A stretch of 64,000 bases of DNA, taken from contig JANWYD010000001.1 in assembly GCA_025057155.1 (NCBI GenBank), positions 271,113-335,112 on the forward strand, read 5' to 3'. Below are positions 8,083 to 15,909 of this stretch, piece by piece (the stretch's first letter is position 1; every line of letters starts with the position of its first letter). A program made the position numbers and the translations under genes. The stretch comes from Chloroflexaceae bacterium. GTDB lineage: Bacteria; Chloroflexota; Chloroflexia; Chloroflexales; Chloroflexaceae. The notes under the pieces are model-generated. The model had not been told where the DNA came from. It saw only the letters and a list, made by a program, of their open reading frames with translations, and ran no database searches.

Positions 8083-10326
8083 ATGCTCAGCTTCAAGAAC
8101 CTCCTGCGCCGGAAGGTGCGTACCGCCCTGACCATCCTGGGAGTCGCCGTGGGCGTCGCGGCCGTGGTGGTGCTCTCGGCCTTTGGGGAGGGCATGGCCA
8201 GTGGGTTTGGCGCCGTGGGCGGCGGCGCCGACGCCGACCTGCTGGTGAGCCAGAAGGACGCGGTGATGATCATCGTCGGCGCGATTGACGAAGAGGTGGG
8301 CGCAGAGATCGCCGCCATGCGCGGCGTGGCCGAGGTCAGTGGCGCAGTGGTGGGCATCCTGCAACTGCCCGAGTCGCCATACTTCCTGGTGACCGGCGAG
8401 GACCCGCGCGGCTTCGGGATGCGCCGCTATCAGATCATCGCCGGGCGGCCCATCAGCGCGAAGCGCGAGGTGATGCTGGGCCGCAAGAGCGCCGAGAGCC
8501 TGAACAAGCGCGTTGGCGACAAATTCCGCATTAACGACATCAGCTACCATGTGGTTGGCATTTACGAGACGGGGTCGAGCTTCGAGGATAATGGGGCAGT
8601 GATCCACCTGGCCGATGCGCAGCGGGCATTCGACAAGCGTCGCCAGGTGAGCTACTTCAAGCTCAAGTTGCGCGATCCACGCGACCGGGAGGAGGTGCGG
8701 CGGGCGATTGAGAGCCGCTGGCCCACGCTGGCGGTCACCGCTTCGGGTGAGGCGACCGCCCAGGACGAACTGTTGGATATTTACCGCGCCATGGGCTGGG
8801 TGGTCGGGCTGTTCGCGATACTGGTCGGCGGCCTGGGGATGATGAATGCCCAGCTTATGAGCGTGTTTGAGCGCACCCGCGAGATCGGGGTGCTGCGGGC
8901 CATGGGCTGGCGGCGGCGGCGGGTTATGCAGCTCATTCTTGGCGAGGCGTTGCTGCTGGCCCTGGTGGGCGGGGGGTTGGGATTGCTGCTGAGCATCGCG
9001 ACGATTGGCCTGCTATCGCGTTCGGCGGCCCTGGGCGGGTTCCTCAGCGGCACAGTGGAACCGATTGGCTACATCCAGGCCCTGGTGATCGCTGGCGTGC
9101 TCGGCCTGGTTGGCGGTGGCTACCCGGCGTGGCGGGCCGCGCGTCTGGCGCCGGTGGAGGCGATGCGCGCCGAGAGCGGCGCCCCGGTGCGCTGGGGGCC
9201 GGTCGCCCGTATGCTCGCCCCGGTGATGCGCGGCCCGGCCCTGCGGAACCTGCTGCGGCGCCCCACGCGCAGCTTGATGACCATGATTGGCCTGGGTGTC
9301 GGCGTGGGGTTGATCGTGGCTCTCGCCGGCATCAGCGAGGGCTCGCGGCGGGCGATCACCCAGTTGCTGGCAGCCGGGCAGGCCGATCTCCTCGCCGAGC
9401 AGGCCGGGGCCTCTGATGTGATGTTCTCGGCGATTGACGAGCGGGTTGCCGAGCAACTGCGCGCCCATCCCGAGGTCAAGAGCGTCTCGCGGCTGATCTT
9501 CGGCACCAGCGCCGTGCCCGGGTTGCCGTTCTTTCTGGTCTACGGCGTTGATCCGCGCGAGAACTATCTGGCCCACTACCGGGTCAGCGAAGGCCGGACC
9601 ATTCAACGTCCCGGCGAGATGATCCTCGGGCGCATGGCGGCCAATAGCCTGGAGAAGGGCGTTGGCGACCAGCTGCGCGTTTCGGGGCAATCGTTTACCA
9701 TCGTTGGCATCTTCGAGACCGGTCTGGCCTACGAAGACACCGGCGCAGTGGTGCCGCTGAGGGACGCGCAGCGGCTCTTCGGCAAGCCCCGGCAGGTGTC
9801 TTTCCTGGGGATCACCCTGCACCATCCCGAGCGGGCCGCCGAGATCGCCAGGACGCTCGAAGAGCGATACCCGCAACTTATGGTGGCCCGCACTGCCGAC
9901 CTGACGCAACGGATGCAGGACTTTGCTACGATGGACGCCGTCTTCGGCGCCCTGATGGCGCTAATGATGCTGGTGGGCGGGATCGTGATCATGAACGTGA
10001 TGCTGATGAGCGTGTACGAACGCACCCAGGAGATCGGGGTGCTGCGCGCGGTTGGCTGGCGCGCGGGGCGGGTGCTGCGCATGATCCTGGCCGAGTCCTT
10101 TGCCCTCAGCCTGTTCAGCGCTGGAGCGGGGGTGCTGATCGGCATTGGCATCAATCAACTGGTGCGCCTGACGCCCGGTTTTGGCGAGTTGCTCAATGCC
10201 GCCTATGCTCCGGCCGATGTCGCGCGGGTCCTGGCGATGGCGTTGGGATTGGGGCTGGTGGGCGGCTCGCTGCCGGCGCTGCGGGCGGTGCGGCTGCGGC
10301 CGGTTGAGGCGTTGCATTATGAGTAG
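8083..10326 (+). CDS. ABC transporter permease with two tandem MacB/FtsX-like halves
   Basis: The start chosen is ATG 8083 (MLSFKNLLRRK), 46 nt after the adaptor stop, with GGAG 8-9 nt upstream. The frame back to 8023 would overlap the adaptor. The 747-residue protein is an internal duplication. Each half has one N-terminal span, a large extracytoplasmic MacB-PCD-like domain and three C-terminal spans of the FtsX type. Matching segments are FEDNGAVIHLADAQRAF in the first half and YEDTGAVVPLRDAQRLF in the second. Each half also has a RTREIGVLRAMGWR / RTQEIGVLRAVGWR coupling helix for the ATPase. A fused dimer could replace the usual permease homodimer. Substrate unknown. Confidence 0.92.
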   Translation: MLSFKNLLRRKVRTALTILGVAVGVAAVVVLSAFGEGMASGFGAVGGGADADLLVSQKDAVMIIVGAIDEEVGAEIAAMRGVAEVSGAVVGILQLPESPYFLVTGEDPRGFGMRRYQIIAGRPISAKREVMLGRKSAESLNKRVGDKFRINDISYHVVGIYETGSSFEDNGAVIHLADAQRAFDKRRQVSYFKLKLRDPRDREEVRRAIESRWPTLAVTASGEATAQDELLDIYRAMGWVVGLFAILVGGLGMMNAQLMSVFERTREIGVLRAMGWRRRRVMQLILGEALLLALVGGGLGLLLSIATIGLLSRSAALGGFLSGTVEPIGYIQALVIAGVLGLVGGGYPAWRAARLAPVEAMRAESGAPVRWGPVARMLAPVMRGPALRNLLRRPTRSLMTMIGLGVGVGLIVALAGISEGSRRAITQLLAAGQADLLAEQAGASDVMFSAIDERVAEQLRAHPEVKSVSRLIFGTSAVPGLPFFLVYGVDPRENYLAHYRVSEGRTIQRPGEMILGRMAANSLEKGVGDQLRVSGQSFTIVGIFETGLAYEDTGAVVPLRDAQRLFGKPRQVSFLGITLHHPERAAEIARTLEERYPQLMVARTADLTQRMQDFATMDAVFGALMALMMLVGGIVIMNVMLMSVYERTQEIGVLRAVGWRAGRVLRMILAESFALSLFSAGAGVLIGIGINQLVRLTPGFGELLNAAYAPADVARVLAMALGLGLVGGSLPALRAVRLRPVEALHYE

Positions 10327-10403
10327 TCGATGCGCCTTCTGCGCCCGTGGCTGGGGAAACCCGTTGATCTCCCCACTCTTCATATCAGAAGCAGGTGCGT
10401 GCT

Positions 10404-11258
10404 ATGGCTGAGCCAGTCATCGCGGCGGAAGCGCCGCAGTCCGAGACCAGCGAGGTTATCCTGGAGACCCGGGCGCTGACCCGTGTGTACGGAGAAAAGG
10501 TGCCGGTCAAGGCTCTCGACGGGGTGGATCTGCAGATACGGCGCGGCGAGGTGCTGGCGATTGTCGGTCCCTCTGGCTCGGGCAAGTCCACCCTGCTGAA
10601 CCTGATCGGGGCGCTCGACCGGCCCACCTCGGGCGAGGTGATTGTCAACGGGACGCCGCTGTCAAAGGTGCGTAACCTCGACCGCTTTCGCAGCCGCACC
10701 ATCGGCTTTATTTTCCAGAGCCACAACCTCTTGCCAACCCTGACGGCGCGGGAGAATGTCGAGGTGCCGATGTACGAACTGCCGCTGCGGCCGGGGCAGC
10801 GCCGCGCCCGCGCCACGGAGTTGCTGGGCCTGGTGGGTCTGGCCGGGCGCCGGGACCATCTGCCGAACCAGCTTTCGGGGGGCGAGCGCCAGCGGGTGGC
10901 GATCGCCCGCGCTCTGGCCAATGCGCCCTCGATTGTGCTCGCCGATGAGCCAACGGGCAACCTCGACAGCAAGAATACTGCCGACATCGTGGCCCTGCTG
11001 ACGCGCCTCAACCGTGAGCAGGGCGTAACGCTGGTGATTGTGACTCACAACACCGAGGTGGCCGCTGCCGCCCAGCGGGTGATCACCTTCCGCGACGGCA
11101 GAATCCTGCGCGATGTCTCAATGAGCAACGAGCTTGAGCGCGAGTTGCTGGAGTTGAAACGCTCGCCCCTGGGGCAGGCCATTCTCCGTGGCGATCATCT
11201 GCCCCCGGCGCTGGCCGAAGTGGCCCCCGTGCTGCACGATCTGCTGGAACGAGTGTAA
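10404..11258 (+). CDS. ABC transporter ATP-binding protein, MacB/LolD type
   Basis: The start is ATG 10404, 77 nt after the permease stop, with GCAGGTG 5 nt upstream. The 284-residue protein has Walker A GPSGSGKST, Q-loop FQSHNLLP, signature LSGGERQR, Walker B IVLADEPT and the switch histidine in THNTE. The LNLIGALDRPTSGEV segment is typical of the LolD/MacB/FtsE branch. A C-terminal extension of about 50 residues beyond the core is extra compared with LolD. It should energise the duplicated permease encoded upstream, together with the adaptor lipoprotein. Confidence 0.95.
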   Translation: MAEPVIAAEAPQSETSEVILETRALTRVYGEKVPVKALDGVDLQIRRGEVLAIVGPSGSGKSTLLNLIGALDRPTSGEVIVNGTPLSKVRNLDRFRSRTIGFIFQSHNLLPTLTARENVEVPMYELPLRPGQRRARATELLGLVGLAGRRDHLPNQLSGGERQRVAIARALANAPSIVLADEPTGNLDSKNTADIVALLTRLNREQGVTLVIVTHNTEVAAAAQRVITFRDGRILRDVSMSNELERELLELKRSPLGQAILRGDHLPPALAEVAPVLHDLLERV

Positions 11259-11314
11259 TGCGATTTTGGATTTTGAATTTTGAATTTTGGATTGGTGGGG
11301 GTCTAACGGTGATA
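11259..11314. repeat. TTTTGGATTTTGAATTTTG intergenic repeat
   Basis: Just after the ABC ATPase stop (11264-11293) is an AT-rich run of alternating GATTTTGG and GAATTTTG words. A shorter copy, CGATTTTGGATTG, sits after the phosphoribulokinase-like gene at 41674-41687. Both follow a stop codon, so this may be a dispersed 3'-flanking repeat. No function is inferred. Confidence 0.35.
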
Positions 11315-11457
11315 ATTAGTCTGTGAACGAAGTTTCCTTGCATTTTCGCCCCCCTCCCAACCTCCCCCTAACGGGGGGAGGCGCCGGACTCCCTCCCCCA
11401 GCAGGGGAGGGTTGGGAAGGGTGCAGAGGCGCCGAAAAACTTCGTTCACAGACTAAT
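11315..11457. repeat. MITE-like element with 21-bp perfect terminal inverted repeats
   Basis: The 21-bp ends at 11315-11335 and 11437-11457 are exact reverse complements and contain GTCTGTGAACGAAG. The 143-bp interior is Pyr/Pur-skewed (CCCCCTCCCAACC, then GGGGAGG words) and holds no gene. Related ends occur at 45808-46064 and a decayed right end at about 3220. The size, termini and multiple copies fit a non-autonomous transposable element. No transposase is visible in the window. Confidence 0.65.
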
Positions 11458-11494
11458 AATTACCTATGCATCAGTTCAACAGGAACGGGTGTAA

Positions 11495-11519
11495 AGCGCA
11501 CGACCCGGAAGGTTGCGCT
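11495..11519. repeat. REP-like palindrome (GCGCA...TGCGC family)
   Basis: The sequence AGCGCACGACCCGGAAGGTTGCGCT can fold on itself with a short CGGAA loop and one bulge. It belongs to the family of GCGCAACC / GGTTGCGC palindromes also seen at 25654, 34592, 41944, 44756 and 60804. It lies in the gene-free stretch between the ABC operon and the CobW gene. Confidence 0.45.
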
Positions 11520-11584
11520 GCGGCCTCAGCAGCCACTCCGGTCTACGGACTTGCTACACTAAATGTAGTCAGCGCACCGATCAC

Positions 11585-11616
11585 TTATCCACATTTTGTG
11601 GATGGAGTGTGGATAA
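11585..11616. promoter_or_regulatory. Cluster of DnaA boxes (two perfect, inverted, plus one degenerate)
   Basis: TTATCCACA at 11585-11593 is a perfect consensus DnaA box. TGTGGATAA at 11608-11616 is the same box on the other strand. TGTGGATGG at 11597-11605 is a two-mismatch copy. Three boxes in 32 bp is far from chance in GC-rich DNA. The function could be an origin, a DnaA-titration or reactivation site, or DnaA-regulated transcription. No dnaA, dnaN or parAB gene is nearby, and the flanking genes run towards the site from both sides, unlike the usual origin layout. Confidence 0.6.
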
Positions 11617-11625
11617 CACCTCAAT

Positions 11626-11668
11626 ATATAGGAGCCTCCTGGAATTATATCGCAGGAGGCCCCTATAT
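11626..11668. other. Strong 16-bp stem hairpin beside the DnaA boxes
   Basis: ATATAGGAGCCTCCTG (11626-11641) and CAGGAGGCCCCTATAT (11653-11668) pair over 16 bp with one mismatch around an 11-nt AT-rich loop. No T-run follows on either strand, so it is not a standard terminator. Its position 10 bp from the DnaA boxes suggests a structural part of the same site. Confidence 0.5.
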
Positions 11669-11868
11669 CTAGCAACACCAAACAGGCCGGGAACGCGGCC
11701 TGACGCTATGCTCATTTTGACACAGCAGGGTGATCCGGTGGTAAAGCGGAAGTAAAGGCTGCGCTAACCGCCGGGGTCAGTCTGATTATATGCGGGGGGG
11801 CATTACCGTTTCGTTGCCAGTTGTCGAGCATTGCAGCTTGACAGTTGCTCGCTGTCACCATTCTGTAT

Positions 11869-11929
11869 AGGTGTGGAGCTGTAGAACAGGAAAGTTGTTT
11901 TCCACCTCCACACCTCCACATCTCTACGG
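11869..11929. repeat. Inverted copies of the CTCCACAC repeat family
   Basis: AGGTGTGGAG at 11869-11878 is inverted relative to CTCCACACCT at 11906-11915, followed by one more partial unit. The same 8-bp word family forms the tandem array at 48803-48882 and decayed copies at 14125 and 36136. This copy abuts the 3' end of the CobW gene. Confidence 0.5.
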
Positions 11930-12886
11930 GTCAAACAGGGCGGCGTAGCGCGCCCGCCAGGCGACGGCGCGGACGGGGTCATCGGCGCAGGCGTCGAGGG
12001 TCGCGGCATACTGCTCCGCCCGGGCGTCAAGCGCCGGCCCCAGGAGGACGATCCGGTTCAGGGGCGTCAGCGGGGCGCGGGGGCGCAGAGGAGTAAAGCT
12101 CAGGCGCCCGCACACGAGCTGCACCTCGTCGGGCCAGGGGGCGTCGGTGCAGTGGACGATGCCCTTGGCGCGGAAGACGGCGGCGCCGAAGTCCCGCAGA
12201 GCCGCTTCGAGCGCCGCGCGCCGCAGGGGGATGTCGCTGCTCCACGACAGGCTGCTGAAGGCGTCCTGCCGCAGATGGTCGGGCCTGGGGGACGGATCAG
12301 CGTGGTCGAGGCGCGGGCCGAAGAGCAGATCGGGCGGAACCTGCCCGTAGCTTGCCGGAACGATCGCTGCGCGGGAATTGAGGGCGCGGAGGCGCTCCGT
12401 AACTGCAGCGCGTTCGGCGGCTGTAACCAGATCCACCTTGCTGACGATGATCAGATCAGCGGCGCGGAGTTGCCATTCGGCCACTGGCGAGGCGTTGAGG
12501 GCTGCCGCAAGGTTGGCGGCGTCGGCCACGGCCACGACCGCATCGAGCGGCAGTCCGGCGCTACGGGCGCGCCGGATGATCCCCCCTGGCTCGGCCAGGC
12601 CGGTGGTCTCGACCACGATGCAATCGGGGGCGTAATCGGCAAGTTCTTCGACGGCCAGCAAGAAGTCGCTGCCTGCTTCGCAGCATACGCAGCCGCCGGT
12701 CAGTTCGACGAGGGGCGCCGCGCCCGCCTGTTCGAGGATGCTCCCATCGAGGCCGATCTGCCCCAGTTCGTTGACCACCAGACCAGGCCGGCGCCCGCCT
12801 GCGCCGCGCTCCAGCAAGGCCCGTAGCAGGGTCGTCTTGCCGCTGCCCAGGAAGCCGGTGACGATGGTGAGGGGCGGGCTGGTCAT
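11924..12886 (-). CDS. CobW/P47K-family G3E GTPase (putative metallochaperone)
   Basis: The 320-residue protein opens with TIVTGFLGSGKTT, the CobW Walker A. It has the metal-binding GGCVCC motif (CxCC type) near residue 65, ETTGLAEP for the switch, and SKVDLV as the NKxD-like guanine motif. The C-terminal domain (about 215-320) is the CobW_C beta fold. Family members insert metals such as zinc, iron or cobalt into partner proteins. Its ATG overlaps the stop of the upstream lipoprotein gene (TAATG), so the two are translationally coupled. This suggests a shared role that remains unknown. Confidence 0.9.
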   Translation of the reverse strand: MTSPPLTIVTGFLGSGKTTLLRALLERGAGGRRPGLVVNELGQIGLDGSILEQAGAAPLVELTGGCVCCEAGSDFLLAVEELADYAPDCIVVETTGLAEPGGIIRRARSAGLPLDAVVAVADAANLAAALNASPVAEWQLRAADLIIVSKVDLVTAAERAAVTERLRALNSRAAIVPASYGQVPPDLLFGPRLDHADPSPRPDHLRQDAFSSLSWSSDIPLRRAALEAALRDFGAAVFRAKGIVHCTDAPWPDEVQLVCGRLSFTPLRPRAPLTPLNRIVLLGPALDARAEQYAATLDACADDPVRAVAWRARYAALFDP

Positions 12887-14025
12887 TAGAAGCGTCCCCC
12901 CTGCTCCGTGGCGTAGCCGGTCAGTTCGACATACCCGCTACCGGTGACCGGCCGGCCCTGGCGCGATCCCTGGATGCGCACCGCCCCCTCCCAGTACACG
13001 ACCGACACCGGCAGTTCCTGATTGGCCAGGCGCGGCTCAAGCTCCAGGCGCATATCCAGGGCGGGGATGCTCAGGCGCCAGCGGGCGGGGTAGAGCGCCT
13101 GCGAGGCCGGGCTACGCCAGGTTGCCAGCACCTCCAGTTGCACCCCGGCAGGGTCGAGGGGCGTGGTGCGGCCCGCCGGGTCAACCAGGCTGCCGAAGCT
13201 GTAACTGACCGCCGCAGGCGTGCGCACCTGGGCGTACATCAGGTCATAGCCATCATCGAGTTGCAGGCTGAACCAGTCCCAGCCGACGGCGCCGGCTTCG
13301 AGGGCGCTGGTGCCCCACTCGTGGTCCATCCAGCTCAACCCATTGACGGCGTGGGTCTGATCGCCCACACGGATCGTGCCCGTGGTGGCCATGCGGGTCA
13401 ACGAGTAGTAATACGAGGCGTTGCCGGGGGTTGGCCCCTTCTGGCTGAGGCCCTGATCGCCCTGGAGGGCGGGGGGCTTCAGACTCTCGAGGGTCAGATC
13501 GAGGGCCACCTCGCCCTCGGCGGCGCGCAGGCGCATGGTCATACCCTCGGGGCCGGAACCGTCGGCGGACCAGTCTTCGAGGAAGACGCGGAACGGCTCA
13601 CCCGAGGCGCCGGCGAGACCGGCGGCGCCTCGGCTGAAGCGCTCGTAGGCGTAGAAGCGCCCCCGGGCCACATCGCTCAGGGCCAGGTGGGCCATGTAGA
13701 CACTGGTTGCGCCCCAGGCCGACTCGCGGGCGACGGGCCGGGGAGTCAGCTCGCTGCGGAAGAAAGTCAACTGATAGCCGAACCGGCGCTCGCCAGCGGA
13801 GAGGTTGCCGGTGTAGTACCACCACTCGATCTGGTACTCCGGATGCGGGCCGTGGTCGCGCGGAAAGACGAAAGGGCGCGGCGCGAGGGCGCGGGCGAAG
13901 CCAGCGTCGCCGCTGCTGAGGGTTGCTGCGGCGTCAATGCGGGCGCGGATCTCGGGGCGTGCGGGGGCTGCGCATGCCGCCAGGAGCATAGTGGCAGCGA
14001 ACCAGCCCAACCAGCGTAGAAGCAT
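12886..14025 (-). CDS. Lipocalin-like lipoprotein, CrtC/AttH family
   Basis: The start chosen is ATG 14025, because it gives a clean lipoprotein signal with lipobox LLAAC. The frame reaching back to 14118 does not. The 379-residue product carries FPRDHGPHPEYQIEWWYYTG, the hallmark opening of the AttH/CrtC (carotenoid 1,2-hydratase) two-lipocalin fold. Further conserved pieces are SWMDHEWGT and DWFSLQLDDGYDLM. CrtC enzymes hydrate the end double bonds of acyclic carotenoids, while AttH proteins are of uncertain function. The lipid anchor suggests the outer leaflet or periplasm. The overlap with the CobW GTPase gene downstream hints at metal-dependent maturation, which is inference. Confidence 0.82.
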   Translation of the reverse strand: MLLRWLGWFAATMLLAACAAPARPEIRARIDAAATLSSGDAGFARALAPRPFVFPRDHGPHPEYQIEWWYYTGNLSAGERRFGYQLTFFRSELTPRPVARESAWGATSVYMAHLALSDVARGRFYAYERFSRGAAGLAGASGEPFRVFLEDWSADGSGPEGMTMRLRAAEGEVALDLTLESLKPPALQGDQGLSQKGPTPGNASYYYSLTRMATTGTIRVGDQTHAVNGLSWMDHEWGTSALEAGAVGWDWFSLQLDDGYDLMYAQVRTPAAVSYSFGSLVDPAGRTTPLDPAGVQLEVLATWRSPASQALYPARWRLSIPALDMRLELEPRLANQELPVSVVYWEGAVRIQGSRQGRPVTGSGYVELTGYATEQGGRF

Positions 14026-14124
14026 AACGTTTGCTGTCCTCTGAGCGGTACAGTATGTGTATGAGGCCCGTTTCAGATCGGGGCGTTGGAGCTTGAGAGT
14101 TGATCTACGGCGCCTCATAGCCAG

Positions 14125-14158
14125 TTTGTGGAAGTGTAGAGCTGTTGAGGTGTGGAGG
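14125..14158. repeat. Degenerate copy of the CTCCACAC repeat
   Basis: TTGTGGAAGTGTAGAG and GAGGTGTGGAGG are minus-orientation copies of the 8-bp family seen as an exact array at 48803-48882. It lies in the 248-bp divergent gap between the lipoprotein gene and the unknown gene at 14274. Confidence 0.4.
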
Positions 14159-14273
14159 CGAGGGCCAGACCGTCAATCCGCTTGCTCTCCAGTGCGAGCC
14201 GCCGTGTCTCACCGGATTGGCGCAACAGTCGCCAGCGCATCATAACCGTATTGTACCGGGATCTGGAGGCGCG

Positions 14274-14750
14274 ATGCAAACTGAACTGCCCGACGACGCC
14301 GCGCGGGTGCTGGTAGCGGTGGCGCCGCGCCCGCGCGACCTGGAACTGGCGCGCACAGCGGGGTGGTACCGTGTGCCGCTGGCGCGAGTGCCGCCGCGCT
14401 TTGCAGCCGACTATCTGGCATTTTACCAGACGGGCGCCTTCGGCGCCGAACGCTGGTCGGTGCGCTACTACGCGCCGGTGTTGCGCTACCATGTAACCAC
14501 ACGGCGGGAATTGTTGCCTGACGAACCGAACCACCCGCGCGCTGGCGAGCGCTACTATCGCGTGGACATCGGCCCGCTGGCGACGCTGCCGCTGCCGGTG
14601 CCCGCGGCGCGGCTGCGGCGAGTAGTGTTCATTCCTACCACCTTCGGGCAATTACGGCGCGCCCGCGACGTGCGCGAACTCTGGCGCCCCGACGAGGACG
14701 CCTGGCCTGGCGGCGAGGTGTGGGGCGCGGGCCTGGCCGGCAGGCGGTGA
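14274..14750 (+). CDS. Conserved-looking protein of unknown function
   Basis: The start chosen is ATG 14274, with GGAGG 5-6 nt upstream. The longer frame back to 14145 runs through the repeat region. The 158-residue product is soluble, Arg-rich and has no signal. It shows VLVAVAPRPRDLELARTAGW, then WYRVP, a central RYYAPV, and a beta-rich segment RVVFIPTTF. Codon use and ribosome site support a real gene. I do not recognise the family. A nucleic-acid or small-ligand role is possible from its charge but unsupported. Confidence 0.65.
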   Translation: MQTELPDDAARVLVAVAPRPRDLELARTAGWYRVPLARVPPRFAADYLAFYQTGAFGAERWSVRYYAPVLRYHVTTRRELLPDEPNHPRAGERYYRVDIGPLATLPLPVPAARLRRVVFIPTTFGQLRRARDVRELWRPDEDAWPGGEVWGAGLAGRR

Positions 14751-14951
14751 CCGGCGGCGCACCGGCAGCCTGGCGTTCGAGCGCGTCTCGGAGAGCGGCC
14801 TCGGCGCTTGTGGCGCTTTCCAGGACAGGGGTATGGACACAGGGAGGGCCCGTGTTCATATTTGCAAAAGATCTGGTCCTCCAGGGCCTTCCATGTTCGC
14901 CCTGACCGTGTTATTATATCAGCCAAGATTAGTACAAATTAGGGGGCGCCT

Positions 14952-15734
14952 ATGATCACGCCAGGAACGACCGACTATGACGACGCTCATGCGCTCGCGC
15001 GCATCCTCGCCGACGACGTGGTGTGGGGGCTGGTGAAAAACCTCGCCGCCAGCGATGCCCACCTCCAGGATCTGCAGGCCCGTCTCGGGGTCCAGCAGGA
15101 GGTGCTGGAGGAGCGGCTCCAGCAGCTTGAGCAACTGGGACTGGTAAGCAGCCGGATCAGCGACGCCAATGCCAGCGTGCGCTACTACCGGCTCCAGGTT
15201 GACCGGCTGCGCGCGGTGATAGAGCAGGTTGTCAGCGCGCTGCACCCCTCGCTGCGCCTCGCCCCTGAGCCTGAACCTCCGCCGGCCGAGCCAGCCCGGC
15301 CGCGGGTGCTCTTTCTCTGCACCGAGAACAGCGCCCGTTCGCAGCTTGCCGAGGTGCTGATGCGCCAGCTCAGCCACGGCGCCGTGGAGGCTTACAGCGC
15401 CGGCACCCGGCCACGAACGGTCAATCCGCTGGTGGCGGAAATCCTCGGTGAGGCGGCGCAGGGTCTTCGTTCAAAACACATTGATGAGTTTCAGGGGCAG
15501 CATTTTGACTATGTGGTGACCGTCTGCGATCGCGCCCGTGAAGCCTGTCCAAGTTTTGCCGGCGCCGAGAGGCAGATCCACTGGTCCATTCCCGATCCAG
15601 CGGCAGTTGAGAGTGAAGAGGCTCGTCTGCGGGCATTTTCAGCTACCGCCTGTGAATTGACGCAACGCATCCGCTATTTGCTGACGTTCATCGAGGCCCG
15701 GCAACGGGCCGCGCGGGCCGTGGCGGTGAGCTAG
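14952..15734 (+). CDS. ArsR-type HTH fused to thioredoxin-type arsenate reductase / LMW phosphatase
   Basis: The 260-residue fusion has an N-terminal winged-helix domain (about 15-90, with LQARLGVQQEVLEERLQQLE as the recognition region). A Pro-rich linker and a low-molecular-weight phosphatase domain (about 118-255) follow. The catalytic loop is CTENSAR (CX5R, C123). Two further cysteines seven residues apart (C192, C199) match the redox triad of thioredoxin-coupled ArsC. DPA near residue 218 supplies the acid. The enzyme should reduce arsenate to arsenite while the HTH half could bind its own promoter. No arsB or acr3 pump is adjacent, so detoxification would need a pump elsewhere. Confidence 0.85.
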   Translation: MITPGTTDYDDAHALARILADDVVWGLVKNLAASDAHLQDLQARLGVQQEVLEERLQQLEQLGLVSSRISDANASVRYYRLQVDRLRAVIEQVVSALHPSLRLAPEPEPPPAEPARPRVLFLCTENSARSQLAEVLMRQLSHGAVEAYSAGTRPRTVNPLVAEILGEAAQGLRSKHIDEFQGQHFDYVVTVCDRAREACPSFAGAERQIHWSIPDPAAVESEEARLRAFSATACELTQRIRYLLTFIEARQRAARAVAVS

Positions 15735-15909
15735 AGCACGGACCGGAATCCTTGATCCGCTGAGGACACTGAGCTGTGTGGCTTGCCAGGCTTGCGCCGC
15801 CAGTGTTGCGAGTCAACCTTTCCGAGAAACGCTATAGAGCGATTGGGGATCTCCGGGAGGGGAGCGGGGAAACTGGTTTCCCCGCTCCCCTTCGTGGTAT
15901 GCTAGAGAC

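Noticed and set aside
11585-11616. Straightforward call of the DnaA-box cluster as the chromosomal oriC
   Set aside because: Only three boxes are present, dnaA/dnaN are absent, and flanking genes converge instead of diverge. It is kept as a DnaA-related site only.
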